Source: an uncultured bacterium (GTDB lineage Bacteria; Elusimicrobiota; Elusimicrobia; Elusimicrobiales; Elusimicrobiaceae). From it: 47,714 bases of DNA. The stretch is from contig CASFTM010000010.1 in the NCBI GenBank assembly GCA_949297775.1, positions 1 to 47,714 of the forward strand, read 5' to 3'. The translations under genes were made by a program, and so were the position numbers. Position 1 is the stretch's first letter. Each line of letters begins with the position of its first letter. Positions 14,611-24,215 of the stretch are shown piece by piece. The notes beneath the pieces were generated by a model. It worked only from the letters and a program-made list of their open reading frames with translations. It made no database searches and was not told the origin of the DNA.

Positions 14611-15261
14611 ATGAATAAAACCGTTTTGCTGTTTCTGTTGGGCGCGGTGATTGCGCCCTTTTTAACGGCTTGTTCCAGTGCGCCCGCCCGGGTGCAGAAC
14701 GGGCCCGATGCTTCCGTATCGCAGGAAGTGGTACAAAGCTTGGCACAGGTGCGCGCCCCCAACGCTTACCATTTGCAGCCCGGCGATTTATTGGAAATCC
14801 AAGTGTTTATGGAAGACGATATGCAACGCACCCTGCGCGTAAGTGGCGGGGGGAGCGTGACGTTCCCGCTCGTGGGCAACGTGCCTGTAGCCGGCTATAC
14901 GGTGGCGGAAGCCGAAGAACAGCTGGCAAATGCGCTGAAAACTTATTTGAAAAATCCCCAAGTATCTATTTTAATCAAAGAATACGGCAACAAAACGGTT
15001 TATGTGCTGGGGCAGGTGTCCAAGCCGGCGGCTATCCAAATCCCGCCTGAGAAAGAACTGACCGTGCTGGAAGCCATTACTTCCGTGGGCGGGTTTACCG
15101 ACGTGGCCGCCACTTCCAAGGTGCGCGTTTTGCGTATGGACGGCGGACGCCAAAAAACAATTGACGTGGACGTAACCCAAATCACCAAACAGGGCAACAA
15201 AGCGATGGATATCCCGCTGATGCCCGGCGACGTGGTATTCGTGCCGCAGAGTATGTTCTAA
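14611..15261 (+). CDS. polysaccharide export lipoprotein, short OPX (Wza-like)
   Basis: 216-residue OPX-family export protein. The signal peptide ends in a lipobox, L18-T19-A20-C21, with Ser at +2, predicting outer-membrane sorting. Next come the polysaccharide export (PES) domain (YHLQPGDLLEIQVFMEDD... about 50-130) and one SLBB domain (TVYVLGQVSKPAAIQIP... to GDVVFVP). The protein stops there: unlike E. coli Wza it lacks a second SLBB and the C-terminal amphipathic helix that spans the outer membrane. Short OPX proteins of this sort are known in other bacteria to work with a separate beta-barrel; see the gene at 30,980. The BY-kinase follows 9 nt later. An in-frame TTG at 14,593 is a poorer start. 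Confidence 0.92.
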   Translation: MNKTVLLFLLGAVIAPFLTACSSAPARVQNGPDASVSQEVVQSLAQVRAPNAYHLQPGDLLEIQVFMEDDMQRTLRVSGGGSVTFPLVGNVPVAGYTVAEAEEQLANALKTYLKNPQVSILIKEYGNKTVYVLGQVSKPAAIQIPPEKELTVLEAITSVGGFTDVAATSKVRVLRMDGGRQKTIDVDVTQITKQGNKAMDIPLMPGDVVFVPQSMF

Positions 15262-15270
15262 GGGAAAATT

Positions 15271-16995
15271 ATGGAAAATATCAATAACGTAACAAACGAA
15301 GAATTGGATTTCAGCTATTATCTAAATATCATCTTCAAACGCTTTTGGCTGATTGTGGGAATGGTGGCCGTCGGGTTGGTGGCGGCGGTGCTGGTGAATA
15401 TCTTTATGCGCCCGGCCTACAAAGCCACGGTGCTGATGATGATCAACCAAGAGGACGCCGGAAAAATAGACGCTACGCCCTACGGTTCCTTTACCAGCGA
15501 AGAAGATTACTACCGCACCCAATACCAGCTGCTCACCAGCCGCTCGCTGTTGGAAAAAGTCTACCACAATATGGACCTGGGCCAATACGAACAATTCGCT
15601 AACCCGTCCGGCTTGAAAAAATTGGAAAAAGCCCTGTCTGTAGAGCCCATTACGCGCAGCCGCTTGGTCAATGTGTCCGCTACGACTTACGACCCGAAGC
15701 TGTCGGCGGAAATTGCCAACAAACTGGCTAATACATTTGTGGCTGAAAATATCAGCAACCGTATTTTTATGGGGCAGGATGTTATCGCCGCGTTGGAAAA
15801 TACCGAACGCAGTCCGGAAGAACAGGAACTGCTAAACTCTATGCCGCAGGTGGTCAACAGCGATTTTATCAAAACCCTTAAACAGCAGGCCGCCCAGTTG
15901 GCGGGGCAGGAAGCGCAGCTTTCGGCCAAATATACCTCAAAGCACCCGGAATTAATGTCGGTGCACAACCAGCTGGAAGCCATCAACCAGCAGATTAATA
16001 CCGAAACCCGTCGTTTGGTGCAGAGTATTAAAATTGAACTCTCGGGGCAGTTTTCCGGCAACAATATCCGCGTGGTGGATCCTGCCGTAACGCCCGAAAA
16101 ACCCGTCCGTCCGCGCAAATTGCTTAACCTGGCGATTGGGTTGTTAGCCGGCGGATTATTGGGGCTGATGATCGTGTTTGTATTGGAATTTTTGGACCAG
16201 AGCGTAAAGTCTTCCGAAGATTTGGAAGAAAAACTTGGCCTGCCGTTCTTGGGGTTTGTTCCGTACGAAAAGAAAGGCAAAAAGAAAGAAGCCGAATACG
16301 CCACAATGCTTAAAGAAGGCAACTTCTTAATGGCTGAAAATGTTCGCAATGTGCGTACGATGCTGGATTTTGCGCTGTCGGACAATCACAACGCGCCGAT
16401 TTTGATTTCCAGCTCCTTGCAGGGGGAAGGCAAGAGCCACTTGTCCTCCAACTTGCTGGTGGCGATGGCGCAAGCCGGCAAAAAAGTACTGCTGGTGGAC
16501 GGCGATTTGCGCCGCGCCCGCGTGCATAAAGTGTTCCGTCTGTCTACTGAAAAGGGTTTAAGCAACATTTGGGATGCGGACCCGCAAAAAGCCGATTATG
16601 CTTATAATGTACAGTCGGTAAAAGACGTGCCGAACCTGTTTGTGATGACGGCCGGACAGCGTCCGCCGAATCCGGCTGAACTGTTAAATACGCCCAAATT
16701 GGCTGATTTTATTGCGTGGGCTACCAAGAATTACGACCAGGTGGTCATTGACTGCCCCGCCATTCTGCCGGTTTCCGACACGCTGTTGTGGGGAAAATAC
16801 ATCCCGCGTTCCGTGTTTGTGATTAAATACGGCAAAACCAACGCCAAACTAGCCAAAATTGCGCTTGATAAGCTGCAAAAGGCCGGTATTAAGGTGTTGG
16901 GGGCGGTGATAGGCCATTACAAGCCTGAGGGCCTTTCCTACGGCAAATACGGCTATTACAAGAGCTACAGCTATTACAGCGAAGATAAGAAATAA
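15271..16995 (+). CDS. polysaccharide co-polymerase/BY-family tyrosine kinase (Wzc-like)
   Basis: 574-residue inner-membrane protein that controls chain length and couples to OPX export. Layout: Wzz domain with first membrane helix (about 27-47), periplasmic helical region with a GNVR-like end (RVVDPAVTPEKPVRPRK), second helix (about 287-307), then a cytoplasmic kinase with Walker A SSLQGEGKSH (about 381-390), Walker A' LLVDGDLRR, Walker B VVIDCPA, and a C-terminal tail with seven Tyr in the last ~20 residues (SYGKYGYYKSYSYYSEDKK). Autophosphorylation of the tail would set oligomer state, reversed by the phosphatase at 12,456. It follows the OPX gene by 9 nt; a terminator lies downstream. Confidence 0.94.
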   Translation: MENINNVTNEELDFSYYLNIIFKRFWLIVGMVAVGLVAAVLVNIFMRPAYKATVLMMINQEDAGKIDATPYGSFTSEEDYYRTQYQLLTSRSLLEKVYHNMDLGQYEQFANPSGLKKLEKALSVEPITRSRLVNVSATTYDPKLSAEIANKLANTFVAENISNRIFMGQDVIAALENTERSPEEQELLNSMPQVVNSDFIKTLKQQAAQLAGQEAQLSAKYTSKHPELMSVHNQLEAINQQINTETRRLVQSIKIELSGQFSGNNIRVVDPAVTPEKPVRPRKLLNLAIGLLAGGLLGLMIVFVLEFLDQSVKSSEDLEEKLGLPFLGFVPYEKKGKKKEAEYATMLKEGNFLMAENVRNVRTMLDFALSDNHNAPILISSSLQGEGKSHLSSNLLVAMAQAGKKVLLVDGDLRRARVHKVFRLSTEKGLSNIWDADPQKADYAYNVQSVKDVPNLFVMTAGQRPPNPAELLNTPKLADFIAWATKNYDQVVIDCPAILPVSDTLLWGKYIPRSVFVIKYGKTNAKLAKIALDKLQKAGIKVLGAVIGHYKPEGLSYGKYGYYKSYSYYSEDKK

Positions 16996-17019
16996 TAGAC
17001 GTTGTTTATTTGAAGGAAT

Positions 17020-17050
17020 AAAAATCCCGGAGTGAATGCTCCGGGTTTTT
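17020..17050. terminator. bidirectional terminator
   Basis: CCCGGAG (17026-17032) pairs with CTCCGGG (17039-17045), flanked by A5 and T5. It ends both the BY-kinase transcript and the 10-kb minus-strand operon. Confidence 0.85.
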
Positions 17051-17086
17051 AATGGACAGAAAGGCACTGGTGCCCGATAGAAAACA

Positions 17087-18301
17087 CTAACGCAAGTGTA
17101 ATTTACGGGCTATTTTGCGCCATAGCATTTGCATTATCCGAATGGGAAAAGGCTTTTCCCCAAGTAAAGCGGGCACCAGCTTATTAAGCGGTTCCGTTTG
17201 GTATCGTGCAAAAAATTCCGCCCGCTTGGGGTGTGGTTTGGTGCTGAATAGCAAGGGAGAATTAAAGCTGGTTACTTTTTCCATTGATATGGGTACATAG
17301 TGTATGGAATTAATCTTTTGTAAGAAAGAAGCTCCTTTGTCTGAAGAAATAATTAAAACAGATATACCCCATTTTTTGTCTTGTTTTGATTCTATATGGG
17401 CGGGCCATTTGCCCCACAAATCACCCAATGTAAAATCTGACCAATGCTTCCCTTTTTTAAAGTGACAACTGTGGCAGGATGGCCGGTTGATGAGCTCTTT
17501 CAAAAAGGCTTTTAAAAAGATATTGTAATGTACAAAAGGTGTTAAGCGGGCAAACAGCGGAGAAAAAAATACTAGTTCTGTCCACGGTTTCTTATCCCCG
17601 TGAATGCGGTGACCTTTGTTGGTGGTAAATCCTAAATGAAAATTATACCAGCTGAAAAATTTATCCCTAAAATTAATATCTTGAATATGAGTACGTTTGA
17701 AATTTTCTGTCAAAAATTGTTTCCATACGGCAGGGGATGGTACCGCATGGCAAATGATATCCACCGTTAATAAATTTTCGTAGTCTTTTCCTAAATAATT
17801 TTTCAGTCCGACTATTTGACATGGGGTGCCGGTAAAGAGCACCTGGCGGCCTTTGTCTAAGAACTGTTTGGCCTGTTGGAAAGTCTTTCCAATATCGCTT
17901 TGTACGTATTTGGATCGGCGGAGTTTATCCAAATCTTCTAGCGTTTCGGCGGATTGGTGGCAGACGTTCCAATCTTTATCAAATCCCGCGCCAAACACGA
18001 CCCCTTTTGTTTCTAATATAGCTGCTGCTAGGGCGCTAAAAACCCCGCCAGATGAACTGTTAAGGCGTACTTCCCGGGATTGATGCTTCGCCGCATAAGC
18101 AGCAGATTTTTCATATGCGGCGGGGGGATGTAAAACTGGGCAGACTTTTTCGCATAAACCACAGTTGACGCATAAGGTTTGATCCGCTTTTGGGTACCAA
18201 AAACCTTCCTCATCGGATTGCATCGTGATGCAGCCTTTGGGACAGATGTTCACACACGCGTTACATCCGCAGCATTGGGATTTATTTAGTATTTGCAGCA
18301 T
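17087..18301 (-). CDS. FrhB/F420-dehydrogenase beta-subunit-like iron-sulfur protein
   Basis: 404 residues. Two bacterial ferredoxin motifs at the N-terminus, C10-x2-C13-x2-C16-x3-C20-P and C44-x2-C47-x2-C50-x3-C54-P, would bind two [4Fe-4S] clusters. Then come the FrhB N- and C-domains (SSGGVFSALAAAILE, LFTGTPCQIVGLKNYLGKDY, DIICHAVPSP, and a Cys pair CHSCHF). Homologues in exopolysaccharide clusters commonly sit near WcaK-type pyruvyltransferases, as here; their substrate is not established and no F420 enzymes are visible, so the F420 name should not be taken literally. It is the last gene of the minus-strand operon. Confidence 0.85.
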   Translation of the reverse strand: MLQILNKSQCCGCNACVNICPKGCITMQSDEEGFWYPKADQTLCVNCGLCEKVCPVLHPPAAYEKSAAYAAKHQSREVRLNSSSGGVFSALAAAILETKGVVFGAGFDKDWNVCHQSAETLEDLDKLRRSKYVQSDIGKTFQQAKQFLDKGRQVLFTGTPCQIVGLKNYLGKDYENLLTVDIICHAVPSPAVWKQFLTENFKRTHIQDINFRDKFFSWYNFHLGFTTNKGHRIHGDKKPWTELVFFSPLFARLTPFVHYNIFLKAFLKELINRPSCHSCHFKKGKHWSDFTLGDLWGKWPAHIESKQDKKWGISVLIISSDKGASFLQKINSIHYVPISMEKVTSFNSPLLFSTKPHPKRAEFFARYQTEPLNKLVPALLGEKPFPIRIMQMLWRKIARKLHLR

Positions 18302-18308
18302 TTTTAGT

Positions 18309-19199
18309 TTATTTAGAATATAATTTTTTTATTAAATTATAATTAATATGGAAAAATTTTAAACATTTTTTTACATAGACTTTTAGTTTTTGCTTGCAAT
18401 ACTTGCGCTTAACCACTCCCTGCCAGAATAATTTTTCCTGTTGAGGGATATCCATTCGGTTTAAGGTTTTTTGTAGCAGATCTTTTACTCTTCTGTAAAA
18501 ATTTATTTCGTCAATTCCGTGGCTGGCAGAATGTCGGCGAATAACATATTTCCCGGACTTGTCATTTAAATATCCGCAGGGATAAGCATAAGACAGCGGA
18601 AGCAACATTTGGTAATTTTCTCCCGCTTCATTATGTGGCATAAAACGCGTAGGGTTAACTTTGTCAAAACATTCTGTGCGGGCAAAAGTTCCTATCGAGG
18701 TAAAAAAGACGTTTTTTTCTAAAATTAAATCCTGAAAAAGCGTATCGGGGCCGGTCGGTGGAGTTCTTTTTAATAAACCCACAATTGTATTTAAATCATC
18801 TTCATATACTTGGTCTACTTCCGCATAACATAAGCCGTAAGCTGGATTTTGTTCCATAAAAGCTACTCTCTTTTTAATGGAGTCCGGATATAAAATATCA
18901 TCGGCGTTAGGCCAAGTAAAATATTTACCGCTAATATATTTTAACCCGACATCCATTCCACCGGTCACACCCTCATTTTTGTCCACATGTATATAAATAA
19001 ACTTAGCCAGCTTGGATTCAAGTTTTTGCCTGTAAGAGGCAATCATTTCATCCATAGAGTCGGTAGACCCATTGTTAACTAAAATATACTCTATGGGTTC
19101 GTATGTTTGCGCTAAGACGGATTCCAAATGCGGCTTGAGCCAGGGCGTTCCGTTATAACAAATGGTAAGAATGCTTACGAGCGGTTTATCGTTTAACAT
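18309..19199 (-). CDS. family 2 glycosyltransferase
   Basis: 296 residues, GT-A fold: N-terminal VSILTICYNGTPWLKPHLESV, nucleotide-binding acidic residues, NNGSTDSMDE, and a DxD-equivalent NADDILYPDS (about 97-106). The C-terminal ~50 residues are Lys-rich and hydrophobic, suggesting membrane association. It would transfer an activated sugar to the growing lipid-linked repeat unit; the sugar is not predictable. It overlaps the flippase gene by 14 nt, so translation is probably coupled. Confidence 0.9.
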   Translation of the reverse strand: MLNDKPLVSILTICYNGTPWLKPHLESVLAQTYEPIEYILVNNGSTDSMDEMIASYRQKLESKLAKFIYIHVDKNEGVTGGMDVGLKYISGKYFTWPNADDILYPDSIKKRVAFMEQNPAYGLCYAEVDQVYEDDLNTIVGLLKRTPPTGPDTLFQDLILEKNVFFTSIGTFARTECFDKVNPTRFMPHNEAGENYQMLLPLSYAYPCGYLNDKSGKYVIRRHSASHGIDEINFYRRVKDLLQKTLNRMDIPQQEKLFWQGVVKRKYCKQKLKVYVKKCLKFFHINYNLIKKLYSK

Positions 19200-20712
19200 A
19201 TTTTATTCCTTTTTGTAAAAAATTTTGAACGGGAGCTGCGATCAAATCTCTTTCATATTTATTAAATATAAATTTCCAACATATAAAAACAAAACTCAAA
19301 CAGAAAAGAACAATATGACATAAAAGAACTGTATTTGTTTTTGCAGGATAAAGAAGTTTTAGGAGGAGTCCAACAGCTAATGAAAAGAACAAAAATGGAA
19401 GTATACGCCCTATATTGTTGAAGTATTCTTTGACATCAATACCCGTTTTTGCATAATATATATCAGCAGCGAATAACTGCCCTAATAATAAACAACAGGT
19501 CGTAGCGATTGCACATCCTAATACACCCCACATTTTACATAAGGGAATAGAGATTAAAAGATTGAAAATTCCCGTAATGGTATATATATAGGCATAGGGG
19601 GCATATTTGTTTTTTGCCTGAAGAATTAAAACAGCAATATTTTGGCTGGATACGAACAAATATCCTGCCATCAGGACAAGAGTACAGGAATATGAAGGAA
19701 GAAAGTCCGTTCCAATCCAAAGGGAAAGAAAGGGTTTTCCATATAAAATAAATCCTATAAAAATAAGCCCTAAAAATATAAATTGCAGACGAGAAATTTT
19801 AATAAAAATTTTGTTCATTTCCGTCATATCTTCTGTTTGGGAGGCAATTGCTGACAGTTTGGGTAGAAAAACATTAAAAATCGCACCGGAAAAATTTCTA
19901 TACATCATTAAAATTTGTACTGATACGGAATAAATAGCTACGGCCGCTGTACCAATGAGTGCTCCTAAAATGAGTTGTCCTGTTTTAAGATAAATGATTT
20001 CTACAACCATCACAAGAAAAATAAAAAAAGAATAAGATAATAGTTCTTTGACAAAATTCCCATTCCATTGATGCAGTTTAAATTTTACTTTTAATTTTGT
20101 AAAAGAGAACCAAGATGTTAAAGCAATAACAAGTAGGCTGCATATGGTATGTCCGATTGCCACGGTTAATACATTGGGAAAACGAGATAACAACAAGAGA
20201 ATAACTAATGGCTGAAGAATGATGTTAATAAGGGAAAGCGTTTTGGTAAAAATAAACTTTTCGTGCGAATTGACAATGGCCGTAAAAATATTGGATGGGA
20301 AACTAATGGCTAAATTGAATAATAAAATAAAAAAGAGATATTTAGCTGTTGTTATTTCCTGGGCAGACAAGGTGCGAGTATATAATGGCAGGAAGAAAAA
20401 CAGCAAGATAATACCTACTATAAAAACCAAAGCGGCTAAGACCCCGTACAGAATAGCACAGGTTGCCAATAAATTTTCTTGTGCAGATTTGTCATTTTGG
20501 GCCAAGTATCGGGAATAGTAGCGTGTGGTTGTATTGGCCATTCCAAAATCCATAGTGGATAAATAGCCAATCGCGGCTCCGACCAGCTGATAGAGGCCGA
20601 ATTCTTCTTTTGTTAGAAACCACAAAAGCATGGGAATATAAATAATTCCCACGATGCTATTGATTCCAAGAGATAAATAAGAAAGAATGGCTCCCGCTTT
20701 GCGTTGATTCAT
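19186..20712 (-). CDS. polysaccharide flippase (Wzx/MOP superfamily)
   Basis: 508-residue inner-membrane protein with about 12-14 helices. It opens with the family-typical GAILSYLSLGINSIVGIIYIP and LLWFLTKEEFGLYQLVGA, which is characteristic of RfbX/Wzx-like flippases. It would flip the undecaprenyl-pyrophosphate-linked repeat unit to the periplasmic face for the EpsG-type polymerase. Base composition is notably AT-rich, like its neighbours. It lies 4 nt after the pyruvyltransferase gene and overlaps the next glycosyltransferase gene. Confidence 0.92.
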   Translation of the reverse strand: MNQRKAGAILSYLSLGINSIVGIIYIPMLLWFLTKEEFGLYQLVGAAIGYLSTMDFGMANTTTRYYSRYLAQNDKSAQENLLATCAILYGVLAALVFIVGIILLFFFLPLYTRTLSAQEITTAKYLFFILLFNLAISFPSNIFTAIVNSHEKFIFTKTLSLINIILQPLVILLLLSRFPNVLTVAIGHTICSLLVIALTSWFSFTKLKVKFKLHQWNGNFVKELLSYSFFIFLVMVVEIIYLKTGQLILGALIGTAAVAIYSVSVQILMMYRNFSGAIFNVFLPKLSAIASQTEDMTEMNKIFIKISRLQFIFLGLIFIGFILYGKPFLSLWIGTDFLPSYSCTLVLMAGYLFVSSQNIAVLILQAKNKYAPYAYIYTITGIFNLLISIPLCKMWGVLGCAIATTCCLLLGQLFAADIYYAKTGIDVKEYFNNIGRILPFLFFSLAVGLLLKLLYPAKTNTVLLCHIVLFCLSFVFICWKFIFNKYERDLIAAPVQNFLQKGIKYVKR

Positions 20713-20716
20713 ACTA

Positions 20717-21925
20717 TTATAATAACTTTTTTACTTCTTCCCCTGCTTGATAGGTTTTGGCAATGTAACCGGGCATAAACTCTTTGTAATGGGTTCGAAT
20801 TTGATCCTCCTTCTGCATTAAATTGATAAATGCATTGGTAAGATCGTCTTTATGTTGCAGGCCTTGCACAGGAACAACATATCCTTCTTCTGTGCCAAAA
20901 ATATCGCGTGCAATGCCTTTGGCTTTAACAGAATAGCCAATCACTAAGGTAGGCACTTGTGTAGAATAGGCGGCAATAGAAGCATGGGTGCGCGCCGCCA
21001 CCATAAAGCGGCATTGGGATATGATTCCTTTTAGCTCCATCGCATTATAGAGTTTGTTTATTAGGCACACCCGCCCGGTGTCTTTAAATTCATTATACAG
21101 ATGGGTTAGCGGCTCTAAATCGTTGTTATTTTCCCAAATAACATGCGGGATAAGAGCAATGTTCATTTGTGTATTTTGTAGAATGTAGCGCACTAGTGTT
21201 TCAAAATTTTTAAATGCAATGTTGCCGCCTTGTTCTAACCGTTGTACCAGAGGGCTTAAATTCAGGCCTACGGTGTTACCGGGAAGAAAATTGCTTGGTA
21301 AATCGGTTGGCAGAACTTTATCCATAACAAAAGCCGGGTCGGGAAATAGGTGGGTGTTTTTGTTAATGCCGTTTTGAATTAAGGCATTATAGGTTAGTGA
21401 TTCCCTGGCTGTAATGAGGGAATAGCGGTTTAAATCTTCACGTAATGTCTTGTCATTCTTAATATCTTTTGGTTCAATAGAACAGCCCCAAAGGATGGTT
21501 TTGATGCCCTCTTGCTGAAGAAAGGCATTAGAAGCTGCTAATTCCGAAAAATCATCGTAGCAATAATTATCCCCTCCTATGGATAAGGCAAGTTGAGGCT
21601 TTTCTTGACGAATTGTATTATATTTATCTTCATAATTGACAGTTTTTCTTTTTCTTGAGCGAAGGGCTTGGATCCGTCTAATGATAGACAAAGGTAAAAT
21701 TTTTTTGAGGAGCGATTTTATCAGACCTTTTGCATGTTTATCTTCTGGTCCTAATTGGATAATGGGGCAGATTTTGTCCAATTTAAAATAGGTGTCTTCG
21801 GATATAGAAAAAGTAAACAGCTCGCAGGTGGCAAAAGTGTGCAAAATCTTGATTGAACTTCTAGCAATGGCCTCACAGCCATGGTTTTTGCTGCCCCCAT
21901 GAAAGAAAAATATTATTTTTTTCAT
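20717..21925 (-). CDS. polysaccharide pyruvyltransferase family protein (WcaK/CsaB-like)
   Basis: 402 residues. The N-terminal GGSKNHGCEAI and KIIFFFHGGS match the start of the PF04230 family, with a central SIGGDNYCYDD, the conserved HLFPDPAFV, and C-terminal ARTHASIAAYSTQVPTLVIGYSVKAKGIARD, where the His and the GYSxKxxGI motif are hallmarks. The family ketalises sugars with pyruvate from PEP, giving acidic polymers, although many members remain uncharacterised. It is coupled to the flippase gene (4 nt). A short AT-rich gap (21,926-22,017) without visible genes separates it from the upstream GT4. Confidence 0.88.
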   Translation of the reverse strand: MKKIIFFFHGGSKNHGCEAIARSSIKILHTFATCELFTFSISEDTYFKLDKICPIIQLGPEDKHAKGLIKSLLKKILPLSIIRRIQALRSRKRKTVNYEDKYNTIRQEKPQLALSIGGDNYCYDDFSELAASNAFLQQEGIKTILWGCSIEPKDIKNDKTLREDLNRYSLITARESLTYNALIQNGINKNTHLFPDPAFVMDKVLPTDLPSNFLPGNTVGLNLSPLVQRLEQGGNIAFKNFETLVRYILQNTQMNIALIPHVIWENNNDLEPLTHLYNEFKDTGRVCLINKLYNAMELKGIISQCRFMVAARTHASIAAYSTQVPTLVIGYSVKAKGIARDIFGTEEGYVVPVQGLQHKDDLTNAFINLMQKEDQIRTHYKEFMPGYIAKTYQAGEEVKKLL

Positions 21926-22017
21926 ACATTTTCCTCTTTAATGTATAGTTTTTTATAGCAAATGGATAAATGAAAAAGATAACAATTAGGCTCTGTAATT
22001 TAGCATATAAAATGTAG

Positions 22018-23139
22018 CTATTTGGAACATGGCAAAGCATTTAAATAAATATTTTGCAATAGATTAGCAGAATTAGCTAAATCAAAGCCAGCGTCCCTAA
22101 TTATAGATGATACATCTTTTCTATGGAATTCCTTAAAAGAGTATAAAACCTGAGCCCATTGTTTAGCTGATGCAGTTAAAGAGAGGGCAGTTGTATTAAT
22201 AATAAAGGCTTCTCGTGGTATATTGTCAGCAGCTAAACAGGGTAGACCTGCGGCTTGTGCTTCTATCAAAGCTAGGCCCAAAGCTTCCCATGAAGAAGGA
22301 AAAAGAAAAGCGTCTGCTGCCTGTAAGATCTCGTTAGTATTATTGACAAATCCCAATAGTTTTATATGTTTTTGAATATTTAAATCATGAATTTTGCGGT
22401 TAATAGTTTCCCATAAAGAGCCATTTCCCATGAATATTAACACAGAGTGAGGATTTAGTTGTAATAATTCCTTAAATATGTCTAAAATAAACAAATGATT
22501 CTTTTCCTGTTCCATACGGCCGCTATGTACAATTACAAATTCATTGGTGATATGTAACTGATTTCGCACTCTATTACGCACGGTTTCGTTATAGGAAAAA
22601 TTTGACAAAACAACGCCATTGCATATTACCGTAAATGGGTGTTCTTTGTATACGGATAGCCCCGCTTTTTGAGAGCAAGCAAGCCTAATAATGTTTTTAA
22701 ATCCAAGCAAATAATCAAAAAAGCAATGATACAGCTTTTTTAGTTTGCTAGAAGGTTCCACATAAAATAGATGTACATGCGAAAGAAGTATTTTTACCCC
22801 ACATAAACGCGCTAAAAATAAAGCAAAGCCATTAAAGTTCGTATAATGAACATGAACAGCATCGTATGGCCCATATTTCTTAATGGTAAATAGAATATTA
22901 AATACATGTTTTAGAAAAAGGGTAGGAACTTGTTTGTATCTAAATACTCGGCCTCCTAATTTTTGTATTTCTTTTTCATAAAAAAAATCTGTTTTGTTTT
23001 GAAGTGTTAAAAAATCAAATTGTATTTTTCCTCTATTGGTTTGCCTGTATAAATTGAGCAATAATGTTTCTATACCTCCGCAGTCTAATGTCTCTAGAAT
23101 ATGCAATATTTTTACTTGCTCGTTCTTTCTATTATCCAT
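22018..23139 (-). CDS. family 4 glycosyltransferase (EpsF-like)
   Basis: 373 residues, GT-B fold. N-terminal ILHILETLDCGGIETLLLNLY (Gly-rich acceptor loop), a central HVHYTNFNG, linker VICNGVVLSNF, HSGRMEQEKNH, and the nucleotide-sugar E-x7-E motif in EALGLALIEAQAAGLPCLAAD. It resembles the GT4 at 25,295 in layout, so the two may be paralogues adding different sugars. AT-rich codon use. Confidence 0.92.
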   Translation of the reverse strand: MDNRKNEQVKILHILETLDCGGIETLLLNLYRQTNRGKIQFDFLTLQNKTDFFYEKEIQKLGGRVFRYKQVPTLFLKHVFNILFTIKKYGPYDAVHVHYTNFNGFALFLARLCGVKILLSHVHLFYVEPSSKLKKLYHCFFDYLLGFKNIIRLACSQKAGLSVYKEHPFTVICNGVVLSNFSYNETVRNRVRNQLHITNEFVIVHSGRMEQEKNHLFILDIFKELLQLNPHSVLIFMGNGSLWETINRKIHDLNIQKHIKLLGFVNNTNEILQAADAFLFPSSWEALGLALIEAQAAGLPCLAADNIPREAFIINTTALSLTASAKQWAQVLYSFKEFHRKDVSSIIRDAGFDLANSANLLQNIYLNALPCSK

Positions 23140-23194
23140 AAAACTTTCCTATGTTTTTTGTTTGGAATAGGGGAATAGTATGAAATTTTCACTC

Positions 23195-24184
23195 TCACTT
23201 ATCTATAAGTTGCGAAAGAAATCTATACGAGCAAAATGTTAGTTTGTAGTTTATACAGCAACATAAGGCAAATATTTTATTAGTTGTTTTATGTGGCCCT
23301 TTCAGATGCATTCTAATGTGGCTTTGTAATTCAAGCAACAGCGGTGTTATAATTGCATCGTTAAAAAAATTGGCACGAGCCATTTGTCTAAAAAAACCTA
23401 CAATATGCCATATTCTTTCTTGATAAATTATAGCAAATGCTTCATTGAAACCGTGTTTTTTACAGTATGCTAACAAAGCTGAAGATGCTTTGAAATAATC
23501 TAATTTTTTTATTGAAAATTCAGTTTGTGTTATACTGTGACAGTTTTGTTTGTTGTAAAAATAAACTGGAGTTTTTGTGGTGGCCACCCCCACAGCTTGA
23601 TCATACAATTGATAACAAGTAAATAAGTCCTCATAGAGTGCGTTAGCCGGGAATTTTATATTTTTGAATAAATCTCTTGCGAAGATCTTATTCCACACAA
23701 AAGATCCAAATCCTTCAACGCATGATATGATTGCTTTTTCTCCCGTTAGAAATTTTTCGGTATTCTCTATATTGTTTTTTTGTATTTTTCCATTTGTGCA
23801 AATATAATAATTTGCAACAGCTATTTGCGCCTGATAACGATTGATTAATCTGACTAATATAGCGTACATATCAGGTGCACAATAATCATCACTATCTACA
23901 AATCCTACAAAATCTCCTTGTGCTATCTCTATCCCCCTATTACGGGCTAGGGAGATCCCTTGGTTTTTTTGGTGAATTACTTTAATGTTGCTATGTTCTT
24001 GTGCATAGGTATCACAAATGGAAGGGCTTTCATCTGTAGATCCATCATCAACTAAGATAATTTCTAGGTTTTGATAAGTTTGATTCAATATGCTTTTGAT
24101 ACATCTGTTTAAATAAACGGATGTATTGTATACGGGGACAATGACAGAAATTAATGGTAAAGTCTTAGCATGTTTCATAAACAT
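23195..24184 (-). CDS. family 2 glycosyltransferase
   Basis: 329 residues from the ATG at 24,184 (MFMKHAKTLPLISVIVPVYN); the frame extends upstream but overlaps the polymerase gene and has no glycosyltransferase character. GT-A hallmarks: ISVIVPVYNTSVYLNRCIKS, LVDDGSTDESPSICD, NQGISLARNRGIEIAQGDFV, DSDD (DxD). The C-terminal half has many Cys and aromatic residues, like the EpsJ/CpsJ type. It follows the EpsG-like polymerase gene by about 31 nt. Confidence 0.9.
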   Translation of the reverse strand: MFMKHAKTLPLISVIVPVYNTSVYLNRCIKSILNQTYQNLEIILVDDGSTDESPSICDTYAQEHSNIKVIHQKNQGISLARNRGIEIAQGDFVGFVDSDDYCAPDMYAILVRLINRYQAQIAVANYYICTNGKIQKNNIENTEKFLTGEKAIISCVEGFGSFVWNKIFARDLFKNIKFPANALYEDLFTCYQLYDQAVGVATTKTPVYFYNKQNCHSITQTEFSIKKLDYFKASSALLAYCKKHGFNEAFAIIYQERIWHIVGFFRQMARANFFNDAIITPLLLELQSHIRMHLKGPHKTTNKIFALCCCINYKLTFCSYRFLSQLIDK

Positions 24185-24215
24185 GTATTTTTGTTTTGGC
24201 TTAAAATGCAAACTC

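Noticed and set aside
17087-18301. Genuine F420 hydrogenase or dehydrogenase
   Set aside because: No F420 biosynthesis or hydrogenase subunits in the window; the context is polysaccharide synthesis.
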